From contig JAEUBA010000010.1 of NCBI GenBank assembly GCA_018257865.1, positions 62,001 through 126,000 on the forward strand: a stretch of DNA of 64,000 nt, written 5' to 3'. Below the pieces are notes generated by a model. That model was not told the DNA's origin and did no database searches. It saw nothing but the letters and a program-made list of their open reading frames with translations. The stretch is from Stereocaulon alpinum (taxonomy: Eukaryota; Ascomycota; Lecanoromycetes; Lecanorales; Stereocaulaceae). The number at the start of each line of letters is the position of its first letter. The stretch's first letter is position 1. Both the position numbers and the translations under genes were made by a program. Positions 35,358 to 46,197 of this stretch are shown one piece after another.

Positions 35358-36110
35358 ATGATGTTGTCCTCCTTGAAGAGAATACGGGGACATGCGCTGA
35401 GTGGGAAAGAGTGAGCTCGACATTTGATCAAGAGTTGGGTCTACATGAGGGAATTGTTGTGTGTCGGACGACGAAAATTCGCAGTCCTTTCTGTCACAAT
35501 GTCAGAACGCTGTACTCCATATTCTACTTTACTTTTTCGCTTCTTGTACCAGTTGGTAACCCCTTGATTGACACATTGTTCGGCAAAATTCTCGTCTTGT
35601 GAGAAGAACACGTGCAAAGAAAACATCGTGCAACTTTCTATCTTTCGTGTCTTGAGAAGAAGACTTGCGGTGAAGAGGTCATACATTCTTTTTTTTCCAA
35701 TTACCGTTGAGACAGTAGGATGGCAGTAAAAGTCAGGGCATGAGGTATCAGTGCCAGACCAGTACTGAATACTGGAGCTTAATATTTCATTTTGTGTACA
35801 TTAGGTTTTGCGATCAATAGACGTTATCATTCAATGCTAATTGCAAGCGTATCATAAAGTGAAGGCCAACAAGCAGCGACGTAACTAATCAGACGCTATA
35901 CCCTTCTGTTCCCTTGCTTCCAATCTGTATCCATTGGGGCATCCAATCAATAGACGAGCCTAATTCAAAGATCCACGATTCCTGATCGACAGTCTCAAGC
36001 AATAGCGAAGACTCCAGCAAAGACACTATTCCTTCCATAACGTCCACCTATCTCCAATCTATGCCACCAACAACATCCCAAAGCGAACAACCCAGCAAAA
36101 GCCCCACGCC
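35358..36110. other. convergent intergenic region
   Basis: A 753-base stretch between two converging genes. No gene seen; it should hold both 3' UTRs. Contains a T9 run near 35690. Confidence 0.45.
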
Positions 36111-37160
36111 TCATCGCTCCCTTCTAAAACTACCTAACCGAAACCCATCATCCACAACCCTCAAAACCTCCAACTCATCCAACCCACCAAACAACTGATA
36201 TCTCTCCACCCCGACCGTAGGATCAAACCACTGGATCCTTACCGGCGCTTTCAAACGCACAGGAGGTGCGTCTTCGTCAACTGCGGGCTCCGCTGGGTAG
36301 CACCCCGTCACAGTAAAGCCATCATTGAGACTATTGCCGTATTTGAGTATGTCGCCCTCGCGGACTGCAAGAGCGCAGACTTTGGTGAGTCGGCGTTGTC
36401 TAGACTCTGAAGGAAACATCGGATCGAGGGGAGGGAAATCGGGTGTTGTTGTAGCTGAAGTTAGAGTTAGTGTCGGAACTGAAGATGGAACATTTGTCGG
36501 AGCTGGACGTGGAGGAAGATCGTTTGACACAAATGGGTCATGGTCGGGTGGTGGAGGAGGAATTGATGAGGAACTTGTTCCATGAAGGCGAGGTCGGTGT
36601 GGTAGGGTAAGTCTGGTTGGTTGAGATGACTGGCCATAGCCAGTTGTAGAGATACGGTGGTCGTAGGGACTGGATCTTAAGCTGCGATGGTGTGCATTCT
36701 CGGATCGCGTTGGGCGTGTAATTTCTGGTGAGTCGTAACTTCGGGTCCTCGTCCCAGATGAGCCGTAGTCTCTTGTAAGTCGCGCTCTGCGTACTCTCTC
36801 AGAGGGAGACAGTTCCGTTGCAGGGTCGCTGAATCTGTCTGGCCTTCTCACTCGACTTGGTGTACTCTGTGGTCGCTGTGATGGTAAAGGCGGTAGCGGC
36901 ATCTCGTGGGGTTCAGGCGAGGCGCCGCGAACACTCGGTGGCTGGGGTTTGAGGTTCATTAAGCGGTCATCGGAATTAGAGGACGTGGGGACTTGGTCGC
37001 TGCCCTGGGGAGATGGAGTTCGATGTTGGGCAGGGAGATGGTCTATGTTGGACGATCGATCCGTCAATACTGAAGAGTATCCAGAGTCGGAGAGTCCAGA
37101 CGTTGATGTTGGAAAGGGTGGTGTGCCAGGCTCTGGCGTGACTTCTCTGCGAAGCGACAT
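36111..37160 (-). CDS. disordered protein with conserved C-terminus, unknown function
   Basis: 349 aa from the ATG at 37160 (MSLRREVTPEPG); the frame is open further upstream but without another ATG. The first 250 residues are low-complexity, rich in S, P, R and T, with PPLPSQRPQSTPSR and SIPPPPPDHDPF. The last 100 residues look folded (VCALAVREGDILKYGNSLND, GFTVTGCYPAEP, PVRIQWFDPTVG, LFGGLDELEVLRVVDDGF) and may be a small beta-rich domain. I cannot name it. Converges with the large disordered protein gene. Confidence 0.65.
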   Translation of the reverse strand: MSLRREVTPEPGTPPFPTSTSGLSDSGYSSVLTDRSSNIDHLPAQHRTPSPQGSDQVPTSSNSDDRLMNLKPQPPSVRGASPEPHEMPLPPLPSQRPQSTPSRVRRPDRFSDPATELSPSERVRRARLTRDYGSSGTRTRSYDSPEITRPTRSENAHHRSLRSSPYDHRISTTGYGQSSQPTRLTLPHRPRLHGTSSSSIPPPPPDHDPFVSNDLPPRPAPTNVPSSVPTLTLTSATTTPDFPPLDPMFPSESRQRRLTKVCALAVREGDILKYGNSLNDGFTVTGCYPAEPAVDEDAPPVRLKAPVRIQWFDPTVGVERYQLFGGLDELEVLRVVDDGFRLGSFRRER

Positions 37161-38066
37161 GATGAATCTATCAATGCTGGGCCCAAGGCACTTTGACTTG
37201 GCGGGAGTAAAGGAGCAGTATTCGTTCGAGCCTCGATGACTTCCGTATGGTTGGAGTTGATGCCGATCGTGCAATCACGAATATAGTAGATTAGCAATTG
37301 GGGCTCTGCAGACACTGCTTTGCTGTCTGTGCTTCTTCCCACTGGTCTAGATGAATTTTGGTAGAGCGGTATTGATCCGATACAATTGAAGGCTGCTATT
37401 CATTTGACTATAATCGCGCAATGGCTAAGCTGTAGCTTTGAAGTTGGGTGTTGCTGAAACCGTCCGTCTGCTGTTTGTGATGAATCCTTATATTTTGATG
37501 ATGCGAGATACGTTGTCGCCTACCGCTGGGTTTGGTAGAGATGCAGTGTACTAATCGTGTGGTGTTAAAGAGATGCCTGTGCAATGATTGCACACTTCCT
37601 CAACCAGATCTGAAGGCGCATTCTGAAGATGCTCGCTCCTTCCGCAACACATTCTCAACGTAGTGCTTCTAGATTGAAAGATGCGCTAGCGGAACGCAAC
37701 TTTCTGCGCGCTCACGAAAGTGTGCGCCAGGGGGAGTGTAATTGATGCGTCAAATGTCAGTGTGTTGATGGAAGTTTTGCAACCTTAGCTTGCAGGAGAT
37801 GTATCATTCGATGTGAAAACGCAAACGAGCGCTACAAACAAGAAAAATCGCATCGGAAACGAGTAGCAAGACCATCTTTGCAATACTGTGGGTAGGACTA
37901 GCTGCAACGCAAACAAAGCGCAAATCACAATGTTTCCAGTCACTAGGCCATGTAACAATTCGTCAATAGTCTTTTGGTATGTAGCCCATTGCAAGCCTCT
38001 TTTTACTTCCGGTTATTATGCTGTATCATACAAGTCATTATCACAAGTGTCTTGACGAGGTCCCTA
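37161..38066. other. intergenic region
   Basis: A 906-base stretch with no credible gene. A 69-residue minus-strand frame at 37785-37994 has two hydrophobic stretches but no start context or family resemblance. Confidence 0.4.
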
Positions 38067-38674
38067 TCATGAGTTTTTGCCGACAGCGTTAGCGAGATCA
38101 GCCAACGCCTCCTTGCGCTTGAATCGAGCATCCTCGATGACACCTGCAATTCGAATCAGCTACGGTTCGATCGATAGGTCTCATTTCGTGCAGAACCGAG
38201 AGGGAACCCACCAGCATCAGCATCCGAGGAGAAGTGTGCTGACCACTGCACGAATGTAGAGCCCTCATTTGGTCCGGAAGTTACAGCATAGCAGCGAATC
38301 GTAGAGATGACGCTGGAGTACGTGAGAGGGGGGGTAGAGGAGATGACGGAGTAGGTGATGAAGTGATCTATGGTCTGAAACAAGCTGGCGTATCAGCAGC
38401 TTGTTCGATATAACCTATTTGGAACCTAGGGGGAAGGTAAAAGAAGTTATACCGAATGCTCTTCTTGCTTCACCTCTTGCTCAGTGCCATCCTTGAAGGT
38501 CCATTTGACGACATCAGTCTCTGGAGATGCACCCTGGACATGCTCGCTCTTGGCGAGCTTGGTCCAGAAGTTGTGGAACTCATGAAGCTTGATCAAATGC
38601 CAGACATGCGTTAGAGATGCGGGGATGACGGAAGACTCCGAGACAGAGGTTGATGTTGGGATGCGGGTAGACAT
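38067..38674 (-). CDS. SRPBCC / polyketide cyclase-like protein
   Basis: Three exons, 38674-38453, 38374-38212 and 38143-38067, 153 aa. Joins are EEHS|TIDHF and SDADAG|VIEDARF, both in frame. Layout matches the START-like SRPBCC fold: N-terminal strand (SSVIPASLTHVWHLIKLHEF), a central sheet (TYSVISSTPPLTYSSVISTI; STFVQWSAHFSSDA) and a long C-terminal helix (EDARFKRKEALADLANAVGK). Such proteins bind hydrophobic ligands in a helix-grip cavity; Bet v 1-like, cyclase/dehydrase and coenzyme Q-binding members exist. No catalytic residue identifies a reaction. Divergent from SFR1 with about 200 bases between. Confidence 0.82.
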
Positions 38675-38871
38675 GATGAGCTACTCGTAGGGTATTTGCT
38701 GATCATTTAAATGGGTAAATGATGTTGTGGTCGCGTCGTCCGAGAACCGTCGTTACTCGGCAGCAGGTGTAGAGTTACGTCAAACGTGCGGAATTGAGGC
38801 GCCCAACGCTCCGCTATCTGTTCTATCCTTATATTCACCACTTCACCAGGCTACTCTACAATCTACCGAAG

Positions 38872-39721
38872 ATGTCGAACCCAGTATAGTTGTCAATTGA
38901 TCGAGACCGTGCCCACCGTCGCGCTCGAGCAGGCGATGTCGCCAACGCAATCATCGAAACGCCGACGGTTGGATAATGTATCCCACACGCTTTCACAGCC
39001 CTTCAAGTCTCCATTCAAAACGTCGCCGAAGACCAAAGCTGATACCTACGCCAATGCTCATGCACTTCCTCTCAAGACCGTCCCAGATGACGCCGAGACG
39101 AGGACACGCCTCCCTATGACTTCGCCTCCACCGCAAATCGACCCCTTGCAAACCACAACTCCTCTTCGCAGACCACTGAACGTTGCCCGCACTCCACTCT
39201 CTTCCGAGCTCCTAGCTTTACAGAGGAAGCACACGCACCTCCTGAACCAGCTTTCAGCTGCACGCGCAAGCCTTGAAACGTCAACTCAAGCGCTGAAGAT
39301 CGAGTCATCGGATCGAGACACGGAGCTCGAAGCTCTGATCCTCGCATGGAGAGCAGCGAGTAGGGCAGCAGCGGAGGATGTGTTTGCAGGAGCTAGGGAC
39401 AAAGTGAACAAGATGGGTGGAGTAGATGCTATGAGGGATAGAGAACGGCAGAAGACGGAAGTGGCGTGGGGATGGGACGAGGGGCCAAAGAGACGTGAAG
39501 AGAAGGGTGAATACAACAGTGCAAATGAAGAGGATGGCACTGGCTTTAGACTTGCAGAAGAAGAGTGCGAGGAACGGGATGAGAGGGAGAAAAGGGCAAG
39601 GACGGTGGAAGACCATGGAAGGGATGACGAGGGTTATACAATGGACATGATGCTGAAGACTCTCAACGTAGACCTTGGTATCATTGGTTATGATAAGGGG
39701 CTGCAGAGATGGGTAGAGTGA
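38872..39721 (+). CDS. sfr1: SFR1/Mei5-like recombination mediator (Swi5 partner)
   Basis: Probable exons 38872-38883 and 38933-39721 (MSNP|AMSPTQSSKRRR), about 266 aa; the first intron (49 bases, GTATAG...GCAG) is tentative, and an unspliced start at ATG 38936 is the alternative. The N-terminal half has a basic KRRRLDN patch and QPFKSPFKTSPK. The core (about residues 100-160) is a coiled coil, LLALQRKHTHLLNQLSAARA then TELEALILAWRAASRAAAED, as in Sfr1. The C-terminus has the conserved TMDMMLKTLNVDLGIIGYD. Swi5-Sfr1 stabilises Rad51 and Dmc1 filaments during recombination repair. The middle-to-late part is very acidic and charged. Confidence 0.8.
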
Positions 39722-40065
39722 TTCGGCTTTTGCTGTAGGCTTGGGAAAAGGATGGGAGTTTGGAAGGCTTTAGCTATGGCGTTTGCATTGCACTTTGACC
39801 GTGTAGAGATACCCCACTAGCGACGCTTTTAGATCGAAGTAAATTCAAGATTCCACAATAACAAGTGAAAATCATCTTCAACCTCAAGAATTCAATGTGT
39901 TGTGCGTACCTCAGAGCAGAGACTCTAAGCATGCGAAGGCTAGTCTCTGGGTTTTAGCCCTATTTTGAAGCGCCTTGGCGTTGGAGTTGCTGGACGGTCA
40001 TTCATTTCTTTCTAAAGCCCAGTGACAGCGCTTTCCGCTGTACATACATAGATTGAATTCGACTG
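39722..40065. other. intergenic region
   Basis: A 344-base spacer between SFR1 and the lysyl-tRNA synthetase gene, both on the plus strand. No gene seen. Confidence 0.4.
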
Positions 40066-42057
40066 ATGGGGACCTCGATAGGGTAAGCAAGCTTGAAGTC
40101 CCCCCCAAAACAACATCAATTGCAGGACGAAAATAACATAACAAGAACCGTTGCGAATGACACTTGCTTGCAAGTGGATGGTCATTTTATCTCACAATAT
40201 CTGACATGAATACTTTGATCCTTCATGGTCATGGACAAGCATTGAGATGCATTAACTAAAGGCTTACAGGACGTGCGCCCCTCTCAAATGCCTACGTCCT
40301 CTCCTGCGGCCTCGAACTCGCCCCATTCCCCGGGCAGCGTCCTCTGCCTACCTTCGGTTCTACAGCGCTGCACAAACTCAGATTGAGCCCAGAATCGGGA
40401 CAAGCACGTCTGTAACAGGGAGGAATATGTCAGATCCGTACCCCCGAATCAAACCCGAGAAAGTAGCAATTACATGCAAAGATTTTTGCGAACGATATGG
40501 AAAGCTCCGTAGGGAGGAAACCGGCATAGACGAGGTGGTCATTCGTGGCAAGTCGAGTCCTAGGAACCGGTATCGCATGCAGCTTATGTTCTGAAGGAAG
40601 GATATGGTCGTTCCGGATTGCTGGATCTAAGCTCGCATTCGTCGACTTATTCCAGGACAAATACAAAGTACAATATGTTCTCAATTATGACAAAATTGCA
40701 GACACAGTCCGCGACCCTGCAACATTCGACAACTGCTTGGGTTCACTTCGCCGAGGGAACATTCTCAGTATGCTCGAAACGCCCCCTTTCTTTGGCAGGG
40801 GTCGCTAATATGCGTAGGCGTGAAGGGTGTCCCGCATAGGACTCCAAGAAATCAGCTCTCAGTTCTAGCTACGGAACTACCGCAGCTTTTATCACTGTGC
40901 TCACAGCCTCTGCCAGAAGATCTCATCGATCGAGAAACAAGGATGCGCAATCGGCATGTGGACTTATTGCTCAATCCTCGGCTATCGGATACGATACGAC
41001 TCAAAGCAAGAATAACCCAATTTCTTCGCGAATACTTATTAGACCATGGGCACGTTGAGGTGCAAACACCCATACTATCTGACGCAGTTGGCGGTGCTAT
41101 TGCACGACCGTTCACTACAACTGCGACCGAGATCCGAGATCGCAAAATATCACTACGTATAGCGCCAGAGTTATGGCTCAAGCGACTCATACTTGGTGGT
41201 TTCGAAAGAGTCTTCGAGATAGGGCCTTCTTTCCGAAATGAAGGTGAATCAAATTGCTCAGCGCGTTCTTAATGCCACTAACGTTTCAAGGCATTGATAT
41301 GAACCACAATCCTGAATTCACAACCTGCGAGTTCTATAGAACTTACACGGGCCTCGAGGAGTTGATGAGCACGACGGAGACCATGCTCGCTCGCCTGTCA
41401 AGGGTGGTTTCTACTACGATCCAGTACGAGTGCAGTAACATAATGCCGCAACAAATAGATTTTAGCCCGCCATATCCAAGCCTAGATTTCATTCCAGCGA
41501 TCGAGACTGCTATTGGCCGGTCTTTACCAAATCTGACCTCGCAGGAGGCCAAGTCAGAACTTCTCGCCCTGTTTGACACACAAGGTATCACTCGTCCCTC
41601 TTCACCGACTGTCCCTCGTCTGCTCGACAAGCTGTCGTCAACTTACCTGGAGCCTCAATGTGACCGCCCAACATGGATCATCAATCATCCTGAATGCCTA
41701 TCTCCGCTCTCTAAGTCCTTCAACCATCCCAACAACCAACAGCGTGTCGCAGCCAGGGCTGAGCTCTTCATCAAGAAGCAAGAGTTAGTCAACACCTACG
41801 AAGAAGAGAATTCTCCCACGGCGCAGCGCTGGAAATTTGTGGAGCAGCTTTCTTACCGTGCAGGCGATTCGGAGATACCCGTTAACGAGAGCTATCTGCA
41901 AGCTTTAGAGTGGGGCTTGCCGCCAACGGGAGGGTGGGGCTGTGGTATCGATAGGCTGTGCATGCTTTTTGCCGGTACCAATCGGATTGCGGACGTGCTG
42001 TCCTTTGGTACGCTTCGGAATGTGGTCGCGCGGCCACAGAGCAGCAAAACAGCTTGA
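40066..42057 (+). CDS. msk1: mitochondrial lysyl-tRNA synthetase
   Basis: Class II synthetase charging mitochondrial tRNA-Lys, about 552 aa. Exons: 40066-40082 (tentative start exon), 40270-40547, 40597-40767, 40818-41243 and 41291-42057. Exon 2 encodes an arginine-rich presequence-like stretch (RPLLRPRTRPIPRAASSAYL, then RFYSAAQ) before DPYPRIKPEK. The anticodon-binding OB fold includes RIWSFRIAGSKLAFVDLFQD and NILSVKGVPHRT. Class II motifs: motif 1 near RLKARITQFLREYLLDHGHV with EVQTPIL; motif 2 FRNEGIDMNHNPEF; motif 3 GWGCGIDRLCML. The intron after exon 2 starts GCAAGT: using that GC-AG intron restores the conserved glycine (VVIRGRIWSF), whereas the nearest GT donor deletes it. The start exon could also be 40157-40173. 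Confidence 0.88.
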
Positions 42058-42096
42058 AGAGTAGAGTAATTGCTGCGTGGGCGATGACGTTCGACA

Positions 42097-43248
42097 CTAA
42101 TCCTGCTCCGCAATTCTTTTCAGAAAATCCATCACGGCCGCTCTTCCCCGCGGTTTCCCCAAGACCTCATGATGCAGAGCTCCTTTGACCACGGTGCGCT
42201 CGACGTCTATTTCACCATGTATGCAAACCCCTTCCAGCTCTATCCCATGCGCCGGCGGTACCAACTCGTCATCGCCCGCTGGCAAAATAAGCACCTTAGG
42301 CTTAGCATCAAATTTGGCGATCCGGCTCAGAGCTTGTGTACTGTCCCAATGATTCCACAGGAAAGGACTGAGATAGCGATACGGCAGCCACTTCTGTGGG
42401 TAAAGAGCTAGTAGCATGGCACGAACCGATGTAAATGGTGTCTCAAGAAGTAGGCCTGTAATCTTAGGTGTCTTGACTTGATCTTTCGAACACAGGCCAG
42501 AGTCATTTTCCTCTTGCTCAAGCCTCGCAGCGGCTGCACGAACAGCTACTCCAGCACCCAGACTTTGACCCCAAAGGATAATTCTTGAGTTAGAATAATT
42601 CGCAGCTGCCCAAGCTAAGGTAGCGGCTACGTCGAGATTGATACCATGCTCCGACGGGCGACCGTGCGAGGTCCAAAAGCCACGGTACGAGAGAGCCGCG
42701 ATTGTGTAACATGCGGGATTTGCTGTTCGCGAGTTGGTATCTAGGCTTTTAAGAACCTGCGACAAGCCTGGAAGGCGTGGTGGGAGAGATGAGCCATTGC
42801 TACGTCGAACGTCAGTGATGTATATGTATCGACAACAACAAATAGCTAGATACCCTTGAAAGTATAAAATCACCACTTCTCTCCCCTTTCTCCCAGCAAC
42901 ACTCTCCGCAACCGTCTCTCGAGAAATGTCGTGACTCCTTGGAATACTCCCAACAGCTAACGCAACCTCCACCCCATCAGCACTCTTGATCCTCTCCTCC
43001 CGCCACACCACAGGCCTGCACTGTGCTTCGTAGGCCTCGATCCTCTCGCTCCGAGAGTATGGAGGCATAGATGGCATGTAGATAATTTTGTTTTGGAAGA
43101 TGATCATCATAAGGCATTTGTAGGCCCAAAGGGCGAGTACGAGGCTGGTGAAGACAAGTGGCGGGTACAGGATGGTTGGTAAATAGAATTTGCGAAATTG
43201 GCGGCAAGATGGGTGGTAGATTGAATGTCTTTGCTGGAGTCCCAGCAT
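42097..43248 (-). CDS. BEM46/ABHD13-like alpha/beta hydrolase
   Basis: Two exons, 43248-42854 and 42799-42097, 365 aa. The 54-base intron (GTATCT...CACTGAC...GTAG) is a multiple of three and could be read through, but splicing gives the expected YFQGNGSSLPPRLPGL. An N-terminal membrane anchor (LYPPLVFTSLVLALWAYKCL) is followed by the IFQNKIIYMPSMPPYSR signature of this group. Catalytic residues are visible: nucleophile elbow ILWGQSLGAG, acid in PAGDDELVPP and histidine in GALHHEVLGK. Fungal BEM46-like proteins sit in ER-related membranes and affect cell polarity; the substrate is unknown. The frame is open 44 codons upstream, but this ATG starts just before the conserved text. Its 3' end is only 39 bases from that of the lysyl-tRNA synthetase gene (convergent). 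Confidence 0.87.
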   Translation of the reverse strand: MLGLQQRHSIYHPSCRQFRKFYLPTILYPPLVFTSLVLALWAYKCLMMIIFQNKIIYMPSMPPYSRSERIEAYEAQCRPVVWREERIKSADGVEVALAVGSIPRSHDISRETVAESVAGRKGREVVILYFQGYLAICCCRYIYITDVRRSNGSSLPPRLPGLSQVLKSLDTNSRTANPACYTIAALSYRGFWTSHGRPSEHGINLDVAATLAWAAANYSNSRIILWGQSLGAGVAVRAAAARLEQEENDSGLCSKDQVKTPKITGLLLETPFTSVRAMLLALYPQKWLPYRYLSPFLWNHWDSTQALSRIAKFDAKPKVLILPAGDDELVPPAHGIELEGVCIHGEIDVERTVVKGALHHEVLGKPRGRAAVMDFLKRIAEQD

Positions 43249-44589
43249 TCTGATATTCGAACACGCAGGCAATCTGCAAGCTATATAGCTTGGTGTATGC
43301 AAAGAACACAGTGATCCACACGATAACGCCTCTCCTAGATGAATTCGAATCGTGGTTTTTCTTATAAAGTGCATTTTCAAGGATTCTGTTGTGCAATATT
43401 TCTACCAGCAATCTTCCGGTTCTTCTCCGGTCAGTCAGAACCTGTTCATTCACTGCCCGGAAGCGAGGAGCCTAGGCTGGGAAATGCCACAGATCTTGTC
43501 ACTGCATGCGACTAACCCCTTTGCATTAATTTGATATGACCTATGCTGCTTAGATCCAAGATTGGAGTGTCTGATAGCTGGATGAACATACACATTGGAC
43601 GATCCTAATACTGGTACAAGTACTTCATAAACGTAGCCAGGGGGGAGTTGCTTTTCTGATAGACCTTAAGCTTGATTATCGTCTTCTAAAGAGGCTTGTT
43701 TCCCCCAGGACAGTATAATACGCGGGCTCCACGCTCCCTGGGTTTCTGCGATTTCCCAAAACTTGGAGCTGGAATTAGTACAGAATTCGGATGATACCCC
43801 GTAGATGTCTGCAGTACCGAACACCTAGACGTTGATACTGCGTGATCTAGGGCACATTATAGCAAGCAATAGGTCGATGTCTCGGTTTCCTCGAGCATTG
43901 ATAAGCTGCCAATGGCAGGGATCTGTACCCCGCTCTTTTAAGCTCTAGGAACACGTGATACGCGTAATTGACTTAGGTAGTGTTGAGCATAGGAGAATGA
44001 AGGCACAGTGCAGGCGTGGACATTGGTCGTTCTCCGAACACAGAGTGGCGAGAATGGAAAGAATGTCTTCACAGAGTGCCTCATTAGCTCCCGGTTAGCG
44101 CCCGACTAGCATGGCCTCACGACATTCATAAGCAGCTCGAATCCTGTCAACTCCATCTACCATCGTCAATACATATATATTTAGTCTGCTGTTCTGCAAA
44201 TTGCTGTATGGCTGTAGCCATACGCAATTTGTATATATATAACGCTTTACCTAAAGGGGAACCGTTTTCGGCTCGGTCCGTGTTTAGTATGTTTTCCTCT
44301 ATTTCTTACTTTCCCGCGAGTTCAACCCCGACACTTGCTTCTTCAACACAACTCCACTGCACACCCCGGGTTACGTTGACGGAGAACTTTCTCAGAAATC
44401 CTCAGGTCCATTACTGACATACCAAGGAGCCATCTGTCCGTCACCAAACCGTGCACCTCTTTCCTTTCTGTAAGTTTACAGCCTTATCTTGCATAGCGTC
44501 AATATTGACTGTGAGGTGAGAAATCTCAACACTGACGGAGTGGCAAGACACACCGCAAAACTTCGACAAAAGCCATCATAGATACCGCC
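43249..44589. other. divergent intergenic region
   Basis: A 1.34-kb region between the BEM46-like gene (minus) and the SRA-domain gene (plus). Short AT runs (TATATATATTT near 44172; TATATATAT near 44233) are seen, but no credible gene. Confidence 0.4.
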
Positions 44590-46197
44590 ATGGCCCAATA
44601 CAACAACGAAGGCAAGCGTGTGTTTCCCAATTTCGCAGAAGAGGTCGAGAGGAAGATCAAGGAGATGACGTTTCCCAAGGTGATGGCAGTCTTCGGTAAG
44701 TGATTTAGATTTAGCTTTACTTTCTCTACTTGTGTTTTGTCTAATTTCTTTTCTCTTTTCAAAGCACAGAGAAGGAAGGAGATGGAGGAGGAGGAGGCAC
44801 GAGACGCCGAAGCCGCTCAGAAGGAGCAAGAGAGAAAAGCTGCACAACAAGGCAGGAAGCGAAAGCGACCTAGCCCAGAGCCTCTCTTCGTTGAAGACGA
44901 TGCCGAGGAAGTTCAAGACTTGCAAGGTTCGTCCACCAAGTTGACCTCGCCGCACCGCAACATTGCTCTCGAGAAGCCAAATGCCACAGGAGCTGACGCC
45001 ACTGAAGCTACGACGGATGTTTCACCTACTTTCGAGACCGACATCGGCTCAATCGCCACCGAACAGCTAGCTAGAGAAGGTGACTCGCCTAATGCTTCAA
45101 GTGCACCCAAACCCTTCTCAGCACTATCCCTCAAAGCAGCCGGCAAGCGTACGAGCGTGGCAGAAACTGCCGACTCTGCGTCATCCAAGCGTCCCTTTGC
45201 ACCACCGAAGAAGGCAGCCAAGAAAGCTGGAACCACCAAATCCACTCAAACGCTCAACAACCGCGTTAACCTTCACCGCGGAAACCTCCAAGCCCTGAAA
45301 CACTTCCGTACACTCGTCAACGAGGCTGAAGTTAAGTGTGCTAAGCAAGACATCCCACAAGTCTTCGAAAACTTACGCACGAGGCTCCACGTTATGGAGT
45401 TCTACGGCTTTCTGTCCGACCCTGACGCTGAGGCCCTCATACAGCAGTCCAAGGTCCTTGATGACGATGCAGGATTGCCAGCAGTGTGCTTTAGGAGCGC
45501 TTTGACTGGGGTCCGTTACCCTATCGACATCCGTCTAGATTGTAGGGCCTTGTTCTTCCGGTGGAAAAACGGCAACTATAATCCTCACTTACTCCGAGGC
45601 ATCACTTCCACCACATCAAAGACGCAGGACGACAAGAGCACTCGACATCACAAGGTCGACCCGAACTACCCTTTCAAGATTGACTGCTCATATTTTGGCC
45701 CCGGCGAACTCGAGATTGGTCAGTGGTGGCCTATGCAACTCTGTGCGATGCGTGATGGTGCACACGGGGAGACTGAGGCAGGAATCCATGGCAAAACTGA
45801 TCAAGGAGCTTTCTCGATTGTGGTGAGTGGCGGCGGCTACTCAAACATTGACAACGGCGATACCCTCGAATACTGCGGCACATCAGGCAGCAAGAGTTTT
45901 CCAACTACGAACACCAATCACATGCTCAAGTCATTCAGGGACGGAAAACAGATTCGAGTGCTCAGATCATCCTCACTCCGTGCCGACAATCCATACCGTC
46001 CAGCCAAGGGCCTAAGGTATGATGGCCTCTATATGATTGACTCCTTCGTGATCCTCGACGAAGACACAGCAATGCACCGGTTCAAGATGACTCGCATCCG
46101 TGGACAAACCCCGATCAGATGCCAAGGTGTTGGCGCCCGCCCCAACGAGGAGGAACTTGGCCAGTTTGCGAAGATTAAGGAGTTATTTGGAAAGTGA
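44590..46197 (+). CDS. SRA (YDG) domain protein
   Basis: Two exons, 44590-44695 and 44765-46197, 512 aa. The intron (GTAAGTGATT...TTCAAAG) joins MAVF to AQRRKEMEEEE. The N-terminal third is a charged helix (QRRKEMEEEEARDAEAAQKE) with a basic nuclear-signal-like GRKRKRP, then a disordered stretch with KRPFAPPKKAAKKA. The C-terminal 220 residues (about 270-490) form an SRA/YDG domain: FGPGELEIGQWWPMQLCAMR, DQGAFSIVVSGGGYSNIDNG, IRVLRSSSLRADNPYRPAKG and RYDGLYMIDSF. SRA domains flip and bind methylated or hydroxymethylated cytosine in UHRF1 and plant SUVH proteins. No RING, PHD, Tudor or SET motif accompanies it, so this is a reader without a visible effector. Binding of modified DNA is inferred from the domain. 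Confidence 0.88.
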
